From contig JADLSH010000162.1 of assembly GCA_016169945.1 (NCBI GenBank), positions 1,178,001-1,242,000 on the forward strand: a stretch of 64,000 nt of DNA, given 5' to 3'. Below the pieces are notes generated by a model, which worked only from the letters and a program-made list of their open reading frames with translations, did not search any database and had not been told where the DNA came from. A program made the position numbers and the translations under genes. Every line of letters starts with the position of its first letter. Positions within the stretch are counted from its first letter, which is position 1. This DNA comes from Trachythela sp. YZ-2020 (lineage: Eukaryota; Cnidaria; Anthozoa; Malacalcyonacea; Clavulariidae). Positions 30,201-42,234 of the stretch are shown piece after piece.

Positions 30201-31533
30201 ATGTAGTGTGAAAGAGCACATCTTAATTGATCAAAAAACACTAAATTTACTATTTGCATATTAAGGAGACAAGTTACAGCTTCGTTCAAAAAATGCAATT
30301 TGCAAGGCATATTTTTTGACATTCTGGCAAATTTTTGACGTCATAATTTCAGGCCAAAAAATTTTATGTCTTTGACCAGTTGCTAAGTTATGTTGCATGT
30401 AGTGTGAAACAGCACACCTTAATCTATCAAAAAACACTAAAATTTACTATTTGCATATTATTAAAGGAGACAAGTTACAGCTTCGTTCAAAGAACGCAAT
30501 TTGGCAGACATATTTTCTCAGTGACATTCTGGCAAGTTTTTGACGTCCTCATTTCAGGCAAAAAAAATGATGTCTCCGACCAGTTACTAAGTTATGGTGC
30601 ATGCAGTGTGAGTCTATCAAAAAACACTAGATTTACTATTTTACAGCTTCGACCTTCGTTCAAAAAACTCAATTTGCAAGACATATTTTTTGACGTTTTT
30701 TTTTCAGGCCAAAAATTTGATGTCTCTTTTGATGTCTAAGTTATGGTACGTGTAGTGGTACGTGTAATGTGGGAAAATATGGCGCTTTTTGACAAAACCA
30801 AATATTCTGAAAATGCCATCACGCAAGACCATTGAACGCTCCGAGATACTGTTGCTTCTAATGTGATAATGGGTCTAAGTTATTGGGAAATTTTCCAGTT
30901 TATTAGATGCTAAAAACGCTTGGTTTTATGGATTCCATAGAATTTAACTATGTCTATGTACATCTTCTATTTAACCGACAAAAACCAATCAAGCGAATAT
31001 TTGTTTATCTTGCAGATGGAAAGCATGATGGAAAGTTTAATGCGCAAAGATTTTTCAAGTGGTAAGATTTAAAGTTACTTTCTTGACGTTTTGTTTAAGT
31101 ATATGGAAACTAGCTTTCTATTACTGTTACAGTATAAGTATATAACTAAGTTATTTCTGTTTAAATTATTCCCCTTAAGAGTGTAGTAAGAGTCATCTAT
31201 TATTGATCCAGTGTTACTACAGGAGGAAACCTAAATTAAACTAACTCTATTTATACTGGATAGCTTTATCAGTTCTAAACTGTTCTCCTTAGAGGTCCAG
31301 TAAGGATCATCTCTTATTGATCCAGTGTTACTACAGGAGGAAACCTAAACTAAACTAACGTTTTTATACCGGATAGCTTTATCAGTTCCAAACTGTTCTC
31401 CCTAGAGGTCCAGTAAGAGTCATCCCCTATTGTTTCAATGATCTCATTTTGACCTTGGATATACCTTTATTTCAGCAAACCAAACCATGGCATATTTGTT
31501 CTTTTTGAAAAAGTGGTGATGGCCTACACATGA
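27216..31533 (+). CDS. RING copy A: RNF41-like RING - coiled coil - CAP-Gly gene (intact)
   Basis: Exons: 27216-28074 (ATG 27226, after acceptor CATTGCAG), 28310-29189, 29610-29909, 31016-31061, 31476-31533. Coding parts sum to 2133 nt, 710 aa, with all phases matching (0,1,1,2). The RING has C26, C29, C39, H44, C47, C50, C61 and C64. The following PPRVLLNCISELHIKC and Cys/His fingers resemble RNF41/NRDP1, a ubiquitin ligase. Then come coiled coil, the shared Arg/Ser exon and the CAP-Gly domain. Non-coding leader exons probably lie upstream. A ubiquitin ligase placed on microtubules or EB/CLIP proteins is inferred. This architecture is not one I know. Confidence 0.75.
28075..28268 (+). repeat. 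114-bp satellite array 6 (+), 1-2 units
   Basis: The intron between the RING and coil exons (28075-28309) is essentially satellite. The donor GTAAAGTTAGTTTAAGG itself looks like the unit's AATAAAGTTAGTTTAG segment. Confidence 0.85.
29196..29545 (-). repeat. 114-bp satellite array 7 (-), about 3 units
   Basis: Inverted array in the intron after the coil exon of RING copy A, opposite in orientation to array 6. Confidence 0.9.
30120..30760 (+). repeat. ~200-bp intronic tandem repeat, about 3 units
   Basis: GCATGTAGTGTGAAA recurs at about 30143, 30199, 30393 and 30597, the latter three spaced roughly 200 bp. It is an expansion of the repeat in the equivalent intron of Gene 1. Confidence 0.7.
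31171..31432 (-). repeat. 114-bp satellite array 8 (-), about 2 units
   Basis: In the last intron (31062-31475) of RING copy A. Confidence 0.9.
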
Positions 31534-31964
31534 ACACTTCATGACATGTAAATATAACAGACACGAAAAAAATCGCATTTTGTCAGCAAGATGTGTTCGC
31601 AACAGACTTTGTAGTAAGCTTGTCAACAAGTTCTACTTTATTACTGAACAACGCTTTCGCATCTAGTTACTATTTCATCAAATTGCTACAAGGTTGTAAC
31701 TAACAACTTGACACCAAGTTGTTCAATTGGAGGACGATAGCAAGTCGAAAAAACTTGTAGAAAGTTTTCAGTATGTTGCAGGTCTGTGACAAATTATCAA
31801 CAAGCTTGGAGCAAGCAGTACATGCGAACACAATTTGATATCGATTTGTTGGAACAGACGCTAACAAGTCTGTTTATTCATCAACCTTGTAACAACTTGT
31901 CAACAAGCAGTGTGAACACAAATTGATTTCAACTTGTTGGGCCAAACTTGTAACAAGTCTTGTT

Positions 31965-32605
31965 GAGTGATCAATGTTGTAGCAAATCTGTTGAGTGATC
32001 AACCTTGTAGCAAGTCTGTTGAGTGATCAACCTTGTAGCAAGTCTGTTGAGTGATCAACCTTGTAGCAAGTCTGTTGAGTCATCAACCTTGTAGCAAGTC
32101 TGTTGAGTCATCAACCTTGTAGCAAGTCTGTTGAGTCATCAACCTTGTAACAAGTCTGTTGAGTTATCAACCTTGTAGCAAGTCTGTTGAGTCATCAACC
32201 TTGTAACAAGTCTGTTGAGTGATCAACCTTGTAGCAAGTCTGTTGAGTCATCAACCTTGTAGCAAGTCTGTTGAGTCATCAACCTTGTAGCAAGTCTGTT
32301 GAGTCATCAACCTTGTAACAAGTCTGTTGAGTTATCAACCTTGTAGCAAGTCTGTTGAGTCATCAACCTTGTAGCAAGTCTGTTGAGTCATCAACCTTGT
32401 AGCAAGTCTGTTCAGTCATCAACCTTGTAGCAAGTCTGTTGAGTCATCAACCTTGTAGCAAGTCTGTTGAGTCATCAACCTTGTAGCAAGTCTGTTCAGT
32501 CATCAACCTTGTAGCAAGTCTGTTCAGTCATCAACCTTGTAGCAAGTCTGTTGAGTCATCAATCTTGTAGCAAGTCTGTTGAGTCATCAACCGTATAGCA
32601 ATTCT
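31965..32605 (+). repeat. 28-bp minisatellite, about 22 units
   Basis: The longest array of the CTTGTAGCAAGTCTGTTGAG unit in the window, with variants (GTAACAAG, TTCAGTCATC). There are no spacers between units. Confidence 0.9.
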
Positions 32606-34139
32606 TGCAGAACTGTTGCAATTTGTCAACAAGCTGAGAACATGCAAGCTGTGTGATTAACGCGAAAAGGTTTTAGCTAATTTATATACACACCAGATTT
32701 TTAACATATATATATAACTTCAAAATTCTCACTGTTAAATAATAATTCAGGGAAGGTGAGCTTGTATTAACTCCTTTGATTTCGAAGTAGTTTCTAAGAG
32801 AACGGCCGCTTTCTGGTACACAATTCTCGGAACGCCTCATGCAATTTGCTACTGTACTTGCACGAATGCAGGTCTTGTAAACACGGTGTATTCTTTTGGA
32901 ATACGAAGGGATTGAAGTAAAGACCTGCTAATGGCAAAAAGAATGCGATATTTTGCCTAAATGGGTGAGTATTTTGGCCACACTGTAGTTCTAATATTAA
33001 AAAAGTAGTTTCTAATGGTGTTTTATAGTGCTGTTTCCACATTTGCAGGTCCTGATAGAATAGAATAAGAACTACTGATATGCCAAAAATATTTATTTCG
33101 TGACCAGGAACAGTATAAATATATATATTTCATTTAGGCCTTGTTTATCGTTCATGCCTTGGAGTTGACAAGTGAGAGTTTGCAAAAGATTTTTCACTGA
33201 TGGTCTATTCAACATTTACAATTATGATTTATATGTAAGAAAGGTCCGGTATCTTCATGGTGAATTAAAATTTTCAATTTTTTAGGCGTGTTTTTTACGC
33301 CTTTGTATAAAGTTTGTTATTTGTTGTGGGCCGACGTATTTAGGAGGAAACCCTGTGGCGACTTCTCTGAATATCTTTAAATCTAGAAACGAAACAAGCT
33401 CGAGTCGTTGAGAAGTATTGCTTCTTGGACTTGGTAAGTGAATGGTTTTCGCCTATAATGATATTACGATACCACATACATCGAGCTGTATCTTGTATAT
33501 CATTGTATATTAGTAAGGAACTTGTAAATTTAAATTTCGTAAGCGAGAAGAGCTCTTGAATTCCGCAGACAATCAGTTGACTTTGATCGGTAAGTTTCGC
33601 TAAAACATACTACCTTTAATTTCATATACTTGTGGTATTACCAAATAAAATCTATAATTTGTGATGTTATTTTGTTCGCAACAACGAAATTTAGCGACAA
33701 CGTAATGTAAATATTATTGACAGTGGGCACCCTGGGATTCAATTTTGCAATAGGAAAAATGATTTTATAGCCGTATCTTCCATCGGGCATCACTCATCAG
33801 CCCATGTGGGTCGGCTGAATACCATTACTAACCGCTCCCTAATCATGCTTGCTCGTATATATATGTTGAAAATGTACTATTTATATTCGTTTCGGTTGGG
33901 TCACTCAAGCAAATCGATATGCGGTATTTCAAATATGTCTACCTTTAGCGAAGCGTTGGCGAGCAGATAGGGCAAATTTGTCACTAACTAGACTTTTGCC
34001 TTTGTCGTCTTTTTTCAGAAACAATTACGCGAAAAAATCCGAAGGAATTCGGGAATTGCAAAAGTCTTTTGTTTCAGATTTGTTAGAGTTTATGGCATTT
34101 TTAACTTGCTGCTGTGTTGCAAGTGCTCTCCCCTCTTTG

Positions 34140-34470
34140 AATAAGCCACCTTCATTTCTAATAAGCCACCCTCATTGCTAGTAAGCCATCTTCATTTCTA
34201 ATAAGCCCCCTCTCCAAATATCCCTCTCTCTAATAGGTCCCCTTCTCCAAAAAGCTCCCTTTCACAATAAGCCCCTCTCCAATAATCCCCCTTTTCAATA
34301 AGCTTTTCTCCCCAATAACCCCCTCTCCAATAACCCCCTCTCCAATAACCCCCTCTCCAATAACCCCTGTCCAATAACCCCCTCTTCAATAAGCCCCCTC
34401 TCCAATAAGCCCCCTCTCCAATAAGCCCCCTCCCCAATAACCCCTTCTCCAATAAGCCCCCTCTCCAATT
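34140..34470 (-). repeat. CCCCCTCTCCAATAA array, copy 2
   Basis: Same position and unit as at 26575-26925, slightly shorter. Confidence 0.9.
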
Positions 34471-35629
34471 TTACTTTTCACCATTCCCTCAGACATTAGC
34501 GTAAGGCAGTATAATGCAGTCAATCCCCTATTAAGCACCCGATGACTTGTATATTTTTGGCCATGGTTTTTTTTTGGGGGGAGGGGTAATGAGAGAGGAC
34601 AGCGTATACTGTAATATTTTGCAATGCGTGGGTCATACTAATAAATTGATCGATTACTGTATATATTTGTGTATATATTTTTCATCAATGTCTATATGTT
34701 CACTCGGGATTTCCCCGACAGTTTACTCGAGAAGAGAGGTTTAATGTCCTTAATATCTTTAACATTGCAGATAATTAAGAATGGCAACAGCAGCAGTGAT
34801 AGAGGCAGGATTTGATGAAAACCGTTTCGAAATTCCAGTAAGCGAGAATTTCAAATGTAGTATTTGCTTGAACGTCCTCAAGGACCCAAAAAGTTGTCGA
34901 AATAACCAGCATTACTTCTGTTCTGTTTGCATTGGTCAACATCTTAAAAATTCTCACACATGCCCCGATTGCAGGGGAAAATTAACACCTGAAACCTTGG
35001 GTACACCTCCGAGAGTGTTGCTGAATTGCATTTCAGAGCTGCATATTAAATGTAATCACATCAAACGAGGGTGTGCTGATCGAGTTCAACTTGGCAGGCT
35101 TCAAAACCATCTTGATGAATGTGGCTTTGCGCCCGTTATATGTGGAAATGACGGCTGTGGGACGGTGATCAACAAAAGAGATAAAATCCACCACGAAACC
35201 GAACTTTGCGAGTTCCGGAGAGTACAATGTCATAATTGTGGAGAAGTGAAAGAGGAAATGTTAAAATTAGGCGAGAAACAAGATAATTTGAGTAATCAAG
35301 TCACGACACGGCTACAGAATATCGAGAAAAATGTTATGAGCAAAGTAAATAGGCTTGATATCGCACATCATCAAGACAATGCGGTTGTCGTTAACGAAAT
35401 TAGAGAGATCAAAAGTTTTATGAATGATGTGTTGCGAAAACTCAATGATATCAACACTGTTGTCTTCCAAATGCAAGCCGTCGAAAAGAAGTCACAAGAA
35501 AATCCAAGAGAAGGTCAGCAAGACTCCAGATCACAGCCCAGCATATCAATTGAAAAGGTTGAACATGCTCCAGTTTTTCTTCAACAAAACATTAATAACA
35601 CATCTGTCTCAGATCGTTCCGTAAATAAG

Positions 35630-35823
35630 GTAAAGTTAGTTTAAGGAGAATAGTTTAGAACCTCTAAGGAGAACAGTTTAAAACTGATAGAGCTATCCAG
35701 TATAAATAAAGTTAGTTTAGTTTAGGTTTCCTCCTGTAGTAACACTGGATCAATAAGAGATGGCTCTTACTGGACCTCTAGGAAGAACAGTTTAGAACTG
35801 ATAAAGCTGTCCAATATAAATAG
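35630..35823 (+). repeat. 114-bp satellite array 9 (+), 1-2 units
   Basis: Fills the intron between the RING and coil exons of copy B, nearly identical to array 6. Confidence 0.85.
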
Positions 35824-36756
35824 AGTTGCTTGTTTATTTGTTTATAACTATATTTGCTCTTCAGGTTAAAACTCTACGTGAAGGCGCTACGCATGACTTC
35901 TCCAAGGTACTCAGACGAATACAAGAAACTACTGGAAGATTGTCTGGAATCTCGGGCTGTTTCTGCCAGTCTCAAAGACCAAGTACAAACATTGAAAACA
36001 GAAAACAAAGATCTCAAAGAGAAATTAGGTCGGTCAAGGCAAGAAATTATTTTGAACTATACCAGAGAAGTCCACTCATCTTCTACAGACAGAGGTCTTG
36101 GGACGAGCCGTCAAGAACATCCAACTACGTCGATCAATGGCTATCCAGATACAAACGAATCATCAGCTTTTCTTGGCCGACAACAATTCGATAGTCAGCA
36201 CAGTCCAACCGATACTCTACGACTGCATTCCGATAACGACCGATATCTACCGAATACGACACGAGATGTTACGAGTAATGTCCGATACCCTTACGATAGT
36301 CACCGACCAGCGCTCGAGAATCACCGATACCAGCCCGAGAGTACCGATAACCGCCCGACTCGTTCCCAACCACAATCCGAAACAACCCGAACTCATTTTG
36401 ACAGTCAACACGAGAGTTTCCGAAGTGCACGTGAAGGGTCACGAGATCGTTCCGAGAGTCGCCGAGACCGATCCGATGTGTATGGATCGGAAAGTTTTCA
36501 AACAAGTCCTCGCGTTGAAAGTCATCGGAGTCGGGAGTCGAGAAGTCGCCGACGTGTTACGACTGCTGACGATGTTCCGTCGTCGGAAATTTCCGGCATC
36601 GATTACCGGCATTCGCTTTCGAAACGCAGTCATAGCTCAGATTCGATTAGGAATGGATTACGAGATCAGCGCAAAACCTCGCCCAGTCAGGAGAGAGAAA
36701 TTCAAGAGCTGGATAAAAGAAGTAAAGATAGATCGCGTTTAAATCGTGCAGGTATG

Positions 36757-37851
36757 ATACTAAACTAACTTTATTTATACTGGATAGCTCTATCAGTTCT
36801 AAACCGTTCTTCCTAGAGGTCCAGTAAGAGTCATCTCTTATTGATCCAGTGTTACTACAGGAGGAAACTTAAACTAAACTAACTTTATTTATACTGAATA
36901 GCTCTATCAGTTCTAAACTGTTCTTCCTAGAGGTCCAGTAAGAGCCATCTCTTATTGATCCAGTGTTACTACAGGAGGAAACCTAAACTAAACTAACTTT
37001 ATTTATACTGGATAGCTCTATCAGTTCTAAACCGTTCTTCCTAGAGGTCCAGTAAGAGTCATCTCTTATTGATCCAGTGTTACTACAGGAGGAAACTTAA
37101 ACTAAACTAACTTTATTTATACTGGATAGCTCTATCAGTTCTAAACTGTTCTTCCTAGAGGTCCAGTAAGGGTCATCTCTTATTGATCCAGTGTTACTAC
37201 AGGAGGAAACCTAAACTAAACTAACTTTATTTATACTGGATAGCTCTATCAGTTCTAAACCGTTCTTCCTAGAGGTCCAGTAAGGACCATCTCTCATTGA
37301 TCCAGTGTTACTACAGGAGGAAACCTAAACTAAACTAACTTTATTTATACTGGATAGCTCTATCAGTTTAAACTGTTCTTCCTAGAGGTCCAGTAAGGGT
37401 CATCTCTTATTGATCCAGTGTTACTACAGGAGGAAACCTAAACTAAACTAACTTTATTTATACTGGATAGCTCTATCAGTTCTAAACCGTTCTTCCTAGA
37501 GGTCCAGTAAGGACCATCTCTCATTGATCCAGTGTTACTACAGGAGGAAACCTAAACTAAACTAACTTTATTTATACTGGATAGCTCTATCAGTTTAAAC
37601 TGTTCTTCCTAGAGGTCCAGTAAGAGTCATCTCTTATTGATCCAGTGTTACTACAGGAGGAAACCTAAACTAAACTAACTTTATTTATACTGGATAGCTC
37701 TATCAGTTCTAAACTGTTCTCCCTTGAGGTCCAGTAAGGACCATCTCTCATTGGTGCAGTGTTACTACAGGAGGAAACCTAAACTAAACTAACTTTATTT
37801 ATACTGGATCTAAACTGTTCTTCCTAGAGATCCAGTAAGAGTCATCTCTTA
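36757..37851 (-). repeat. 114-bp satellite array 10 (-), about 9-10 units
   Basis: Expanded version of arrays 4 and 7, in the intron 36752-37919. Alternate units share variants (TAAACCGTTC; AAGGACCATCTCTCATTG), which suggests expansion by doubling of a two-unit block. Confidence 0.9.
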
Positions 37852-38474
37852 TTGATAATTTATTTTAATTTTCAATCATAATTTAATTTTAATTGTTCGC
37901 GGTACAACATTTTTTCCAGGCTCGTATGACAATCTTCGCAACTCCAGATTCACATCCTCAACTCAGACCAGTGAGCTGACCCTAACCGGCCAACGTTTGG
38001 AGCTCGTCCCCACCTCTCCTGAGACAACCTCGCCACGGAGATCGAGCCCCGAGAAAGGTTCACCCTTCGCCCCTGACAGCCCACAACAGATTGACGTTGG
38101 AATGACAGTGTTGGTCACTCGCCATCGGGGAAAGTTAAGCCGAGGAACAGTTCGATATATTGGATATTTACCTGACAAAGGAGACAAGATTTACATTGGA
38201 CTCGAGCTTGGTGATGCAGGTACCGTATTTAAGCGCCGCGCCGTCGCAAACTTCGAAACCGTAGACAGTCGCTTCCTAGATGGTCGAACCCCTCAATATA
38301 TTGCGCACGGCTGCCACCACAAACAATTCCTTAAAATTTCGCGTTTTTGTCATGAATTGAAATACCGAGTGTCTCGAAACCATTCAGTCAAGTTTTCATG
38401 CAAGATTTGAAGAACTATTCTCGTCAAATCTGTCTGTTTCCAATCTGTCTGTTGTTTTAAAATTTGCTGCAGCG

Positions 38475-38630
38475 CCCAGGAGACAAGTTAGTAAGTTACA
38501 GGTTCGTTCAAAAAACTCAATTTGCAAGACATATTTTCTGGCAATATTTTGACGTCATCATTTCAGGCCAAAATTTTTTGATGTCTCCTACCAGTTACTA
38601 AGTTATGGTACGTGTAGTGTGGAAAACAAT
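38475..38630 (+). repeat. ~200-bp intronic repeat, single partial unit
   Basis: A contracted version of the array in the same intron of Gene 1 and RING copy A. Confidence 0.6.
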
Positions 38631-38994
38631 ATGTCCGAAATGCCATCACGCAAGACCATTGAACGCTCCGAGATACTGTTGCTTCTAATGTGATAATGGG
38701 TCTAAGTTGGTGGGAAATTTTCAAGTTTATTAGATGCTGAGAACGCTTGGTTTTATGGATTCCATAGAATTTAACTATGTCTATATCCATCTTCTATTTA
38801 ACCGACAAAAACCAATCAAGCGAATATTTGTTTATCTTGCAGATGGAAAGCATGATGGAAAGTTTGATGGGCAAAGATTTTTCAAGTGGTGAGATTTAAA
38901 GTTACTTTATTGACGTTTTGTTTAAGTATATGGAACTAGCTTTCTATTACTGTTACAGTATAAGTATATAACTAAGTTATTTCTGTTTAAATTA

Positions 38995-39598
38995 TTCCCC
39001 TTAAGAGTGTAGTAAGAGTCCTCTATTATTGATCCAGTGTTACTATAGGAGGAAACCTAAACTAGCTATATTTATACTGGATAGCTCTATCAGTTCTAAA
39101 CTGTTCTTCCTAGAGGTCCAGTAAGGATCGTCTCTTATTGATCCAGTGTTACTACAGGAGGAAACCTAAACTAAACTAACTTTATTTATACTGGATAGCT
39201 CTATCAGTTCTCAACTTTTCTCCCTAGAGGTCCAGTAAGAGTCATCTCTTATTGATCCAGTGTTACTACAGGAAGAAACCTAAACTAAACTAACTTTATT
39301 TATACTGGATAGCTCTATCAGTTCTAAACTGTTCTTCCTAGAGGTCCAGTAAGAGTCATCTCTTATTGATCCAGTGTTACTACAGGAAGAAACCTAAACT
39401 AAACTAACTTTATTTATACTGGATAGCTCTATCAGTTCTAAACTGTTCTCCCTAGAGGTCCAGTAAGAGTCATCTCTTATTGATCCAGTGTTACTACAGG
39501 AGGAAACCTAAACTAAACTAACGTTTTTATACCGGATAGCTCTATCAGTTCTAAACTGTTCTCCGTAGAGGTCCAGTAAGAGTCATCCCTATTGTTTC
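38995..39598 (-). repeat. 114-bp satellite array 11 (-), about 5 units
   Basis: In the last intron (38889-39637) of RING copy B. Confidence 0.9.
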
Positions 39599-40119
39599 AA
39601 TCATCTCATTTTGACCTTGGATATAACTTTATTTCAGCAAACCAAACCATGGCATATTTGTTCTTTTTGAAAAAGTGGTGATGGCCTACACATGAACACT
39701 TCATGACATGTAAATATAACAGACACGAAAAAAATCGCATTTTGTCAGCAAGATGTGTTCGCAACAGACTTTGTAGTAAGCTTGTCAACAAGTTCTACTT
39801 TATTACTGAACAACGCTTTCGCATCTAGTTACTATTTCATCAAATTGCTACAAGGTTGTAACTAACAACTTGACACCAAGTTGTTCAATTGGAGGACGAT
39901 AGCAAGTCGAAAAAACTTGTAGAAAGTTTTCAGTATGTTGCAGGTCTGTGACAAATTATCAAGAAGCTTGGAGCAAGCAGTACATGCGAACACAATTTGA
40001 TATCGTTTTGTTGGAACAGACGCTAACAAGTCTGTTTATTCATCAACCTTGTAACAACTTGTCAACAAGCAGTGTGAACACAAATTGATTTCAACTTGTT
40101 GGGCCAAACTTGTAACAAG

Positions 40120-40215
40120 TCTTGTTGAGTGATCAATGTTGTAGCAAGTCTGTTGAGTGATCAACCTTGTAGCAAGTCTGTTGAGTGATCAACCTTGTAG
40201 CAACTCTTGCAGAAC
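40120..40215 (+). repeat. 28-bp minisatellite, about 2-3 units
   Basis: Shortest of the four arrays at this equivalent position. Confidence 0.75.
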
Positions 40216-40714
40216 TGTTGCAATTTCTCAACAAGCTGAGAACATGGAAGCTGTGTGATTAACGCGTATAGGTTTTAGCTAATTTATATACACACCAGAT
40301 TTTTAACATATATATAACTTCAAAATTCTCACTGTTAAATAATAATTCAGGGAAAGTGAGCTTGTATTAACTCCTTTGATTTCGAAGTAGTTCCTAAGAG
40401 AACGGCCGCTTTCTGGTACACAATTCTCGGAACGCCTGCAATTTGCTATACTTGCACGAATATATGTCTTGTAAACACGGTGTATCGTTTGGAAATACGA
40501 AGGGATTGAAATAACGGCCAGCTAATAGCAAAAAGAAGGCGATATTTGAACTAGCAGGCGAAAGCCAATTCAAAAATACAGCGTACGGCGAAATTCTTTA
40601 AATTGCTTCACTTTATTGGGTGAGTATTTTTGCCACACTGTAGTTCTAATAAAGTAGTTTCTAATGATTTTTTATAGTGCTCTTTCCACATTTGCAGGTC
40701 TAGATAGAATAGAA

Positions 40715-41119
40715 CATAGACGGAGTTTCGTATTTATTACTAGGGGGTGCCAGACATTTTAAGGGGGTGAGCTGGTGAGGTAACACAAGGCGTCACCAAA
40801 CGTTGTGCTGCAGGACTCAGCCCCCAGTGAGGTCCAGGGGTGGAGCTGCTGGTGGGAGGCTAGAAAGCAAAGCACCTCCGGAAATTGCCTAGTCAATGAA
40901 TTTGGCAGGTCCTTTGAGAGAGTTAAATGACCCTGTAAACCCGAAATATGGTTCTATCAAATTACTGTGTTGTTTGAATCCGTGTGCAATTTATGACACG
41001 CTACTAAAGACCTTCAATAGGCTTTTCAGAAGATCAAAGGGTTAATTAACGTTTCGTTTGGGGGGGGGTGAAAACAAATATTTGAGGGGGTAGCGCACCC
41101 CCCAGAAAATCCGTCTATG
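40715..41119. mobile_element. hAT-like MITE with 8-bp target duplication, 405 bp
   Basis: The ends are inverted: CATAGACGGA..TTTC at the left and GAAAATCCGTCTATG at the right, with GGGGGTGC-like subterminal sequence. It is flanked by GAATAGAA on both sides (40707-40714, 41120-41127). The uninterrupted site is present in the homologous sequence near 25478 and 33056. An 8-bp duplication fits the hAT superfamily. Confidence 0.8.
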
Positions 41120-42234
41120 GAATAGAATGAGAACTACTGATATCCCAAAAACATTTATTTCTTTATTGGAAAAAGGACCGTTGACGCGCGCGCTGACCAG
41201 GAACAGGATATATATTTTTAGGCCTTATTGATCGTTCAAGTAGCTGCATCAATCAAGAAAAGAAAAGCTCGCAAAAGCAAAGCTCGAGTTAAGAAAAGCT
41301 CGCAAAATCACTCTCGCAACATTCCCGCGTGTTTGGATCAGGCCATCCAAACACGGAAACCATAAAGTAATTGTATAATGTAATTTGAATCCTAAAATGA
41401 TGGGTCGACGTATTTAGGTCTTAGGATGAAACCCTGTGGCGAATTCTCTGAATATCATTAAATCTAGAAACGAAACAAGCTCGAGTCGTTGAGAAGTGTT
41501 GCTTCTTGGACTTCGTAAGTGAATGGTTTACGATACCACATACATCGAAGTGTATCTTGTATATCATTGTATATTTGTAAGGAACTTAATTAATGTAAAT
41601 TTTAATTTCGTAGGCGAGAAGAGCTCTTGAATTCTGCAGACATTCGACTGTGTATTGTCAAGAAAACGAAACCAAAGACTGTTTACTTTGATCGGTAAGT
41701 TTCGCTGAAATAAACTGCATTTCATATACTTGTGGTATTACCAAATAAAATCTATAATTTGTGATGTTATTTTGCGAAACTCGTTTAAAATCTGTAGTTT
41801 GTAATGTTATTTTGTTCGCAATAACGAAATTTAGCGACAACGTAATGTAAAGATTATTGACAGTGGACACTCTAGTGGGATTCAATTTCATCGGTTATCA
41901 CTCATCATCCCATGTGGGTCGGCTGAATACTATTACTAACCGCTCTTTAAGTATGCTTGCTCATTTATACTTATATATTTATACATACATACGTTGAAAA
42001 TGTACTATTTATATTCGTTTGGGTCACTCATTCAAATCGATGTGCGGTAATTCAAATATAGACGTAGGGCAAATTTGTCACTAACTAGACTTTTGTCTTC
42101 GTCGTCTTTTTTCAGAAACAATTACGCGAAAAAATCCGAAGGAATTCGGGAATTGCAAAAGTCTTTTGTTTCTGATTTGTTAGAGTTTACTGCATTTTTA
42201 ACTTGCTGCTGTGTTGCAAGTGCTCTCCCCTCTT

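Larger units (their letters stand above)
31534..34770. other. Intergenic region and leader of RING copy B
   Basis: Near-identical to 24463-27215, with the 28-bp minisatellite much longer. The probable leader donors are conserved (GACTTG|GTAAGTG near 33434; GATCG|GTAAG at 33590). Confidence 0.55.
34771..39695 (+). pseudogene. RING copy B: RING - coiled coil - CAP-Gly gene with a frameshift
   Basis: The exon set is complete: RING exon (ATG 34781) to 35629, coil exon 35865-36751, CAP-Gly exons 37920-38219, 38843-38888 and 39638-39695. The RING part differs from copy A by few residues (I18 for S, K for E in the finger region). The coil exon has ACGCATGACTTC where the other copies have ACGCGGACTTC, a net +1 base. 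The coil frame is lost after GAT, and translation would stop at 36194, giving about 392 aa without CAP-Gly. Downstream sequence is otherwise intact, so loss is recent or the base is an assembly error. Confidence 0.7.

Noticed and set aside
31965..32605. Possible CRISPR-like array of 28-bp repeats
   Set aside because: Units are directly adjacent, with no spacers, and the surrounding genes are eukaryotic. It is a minisatellite.
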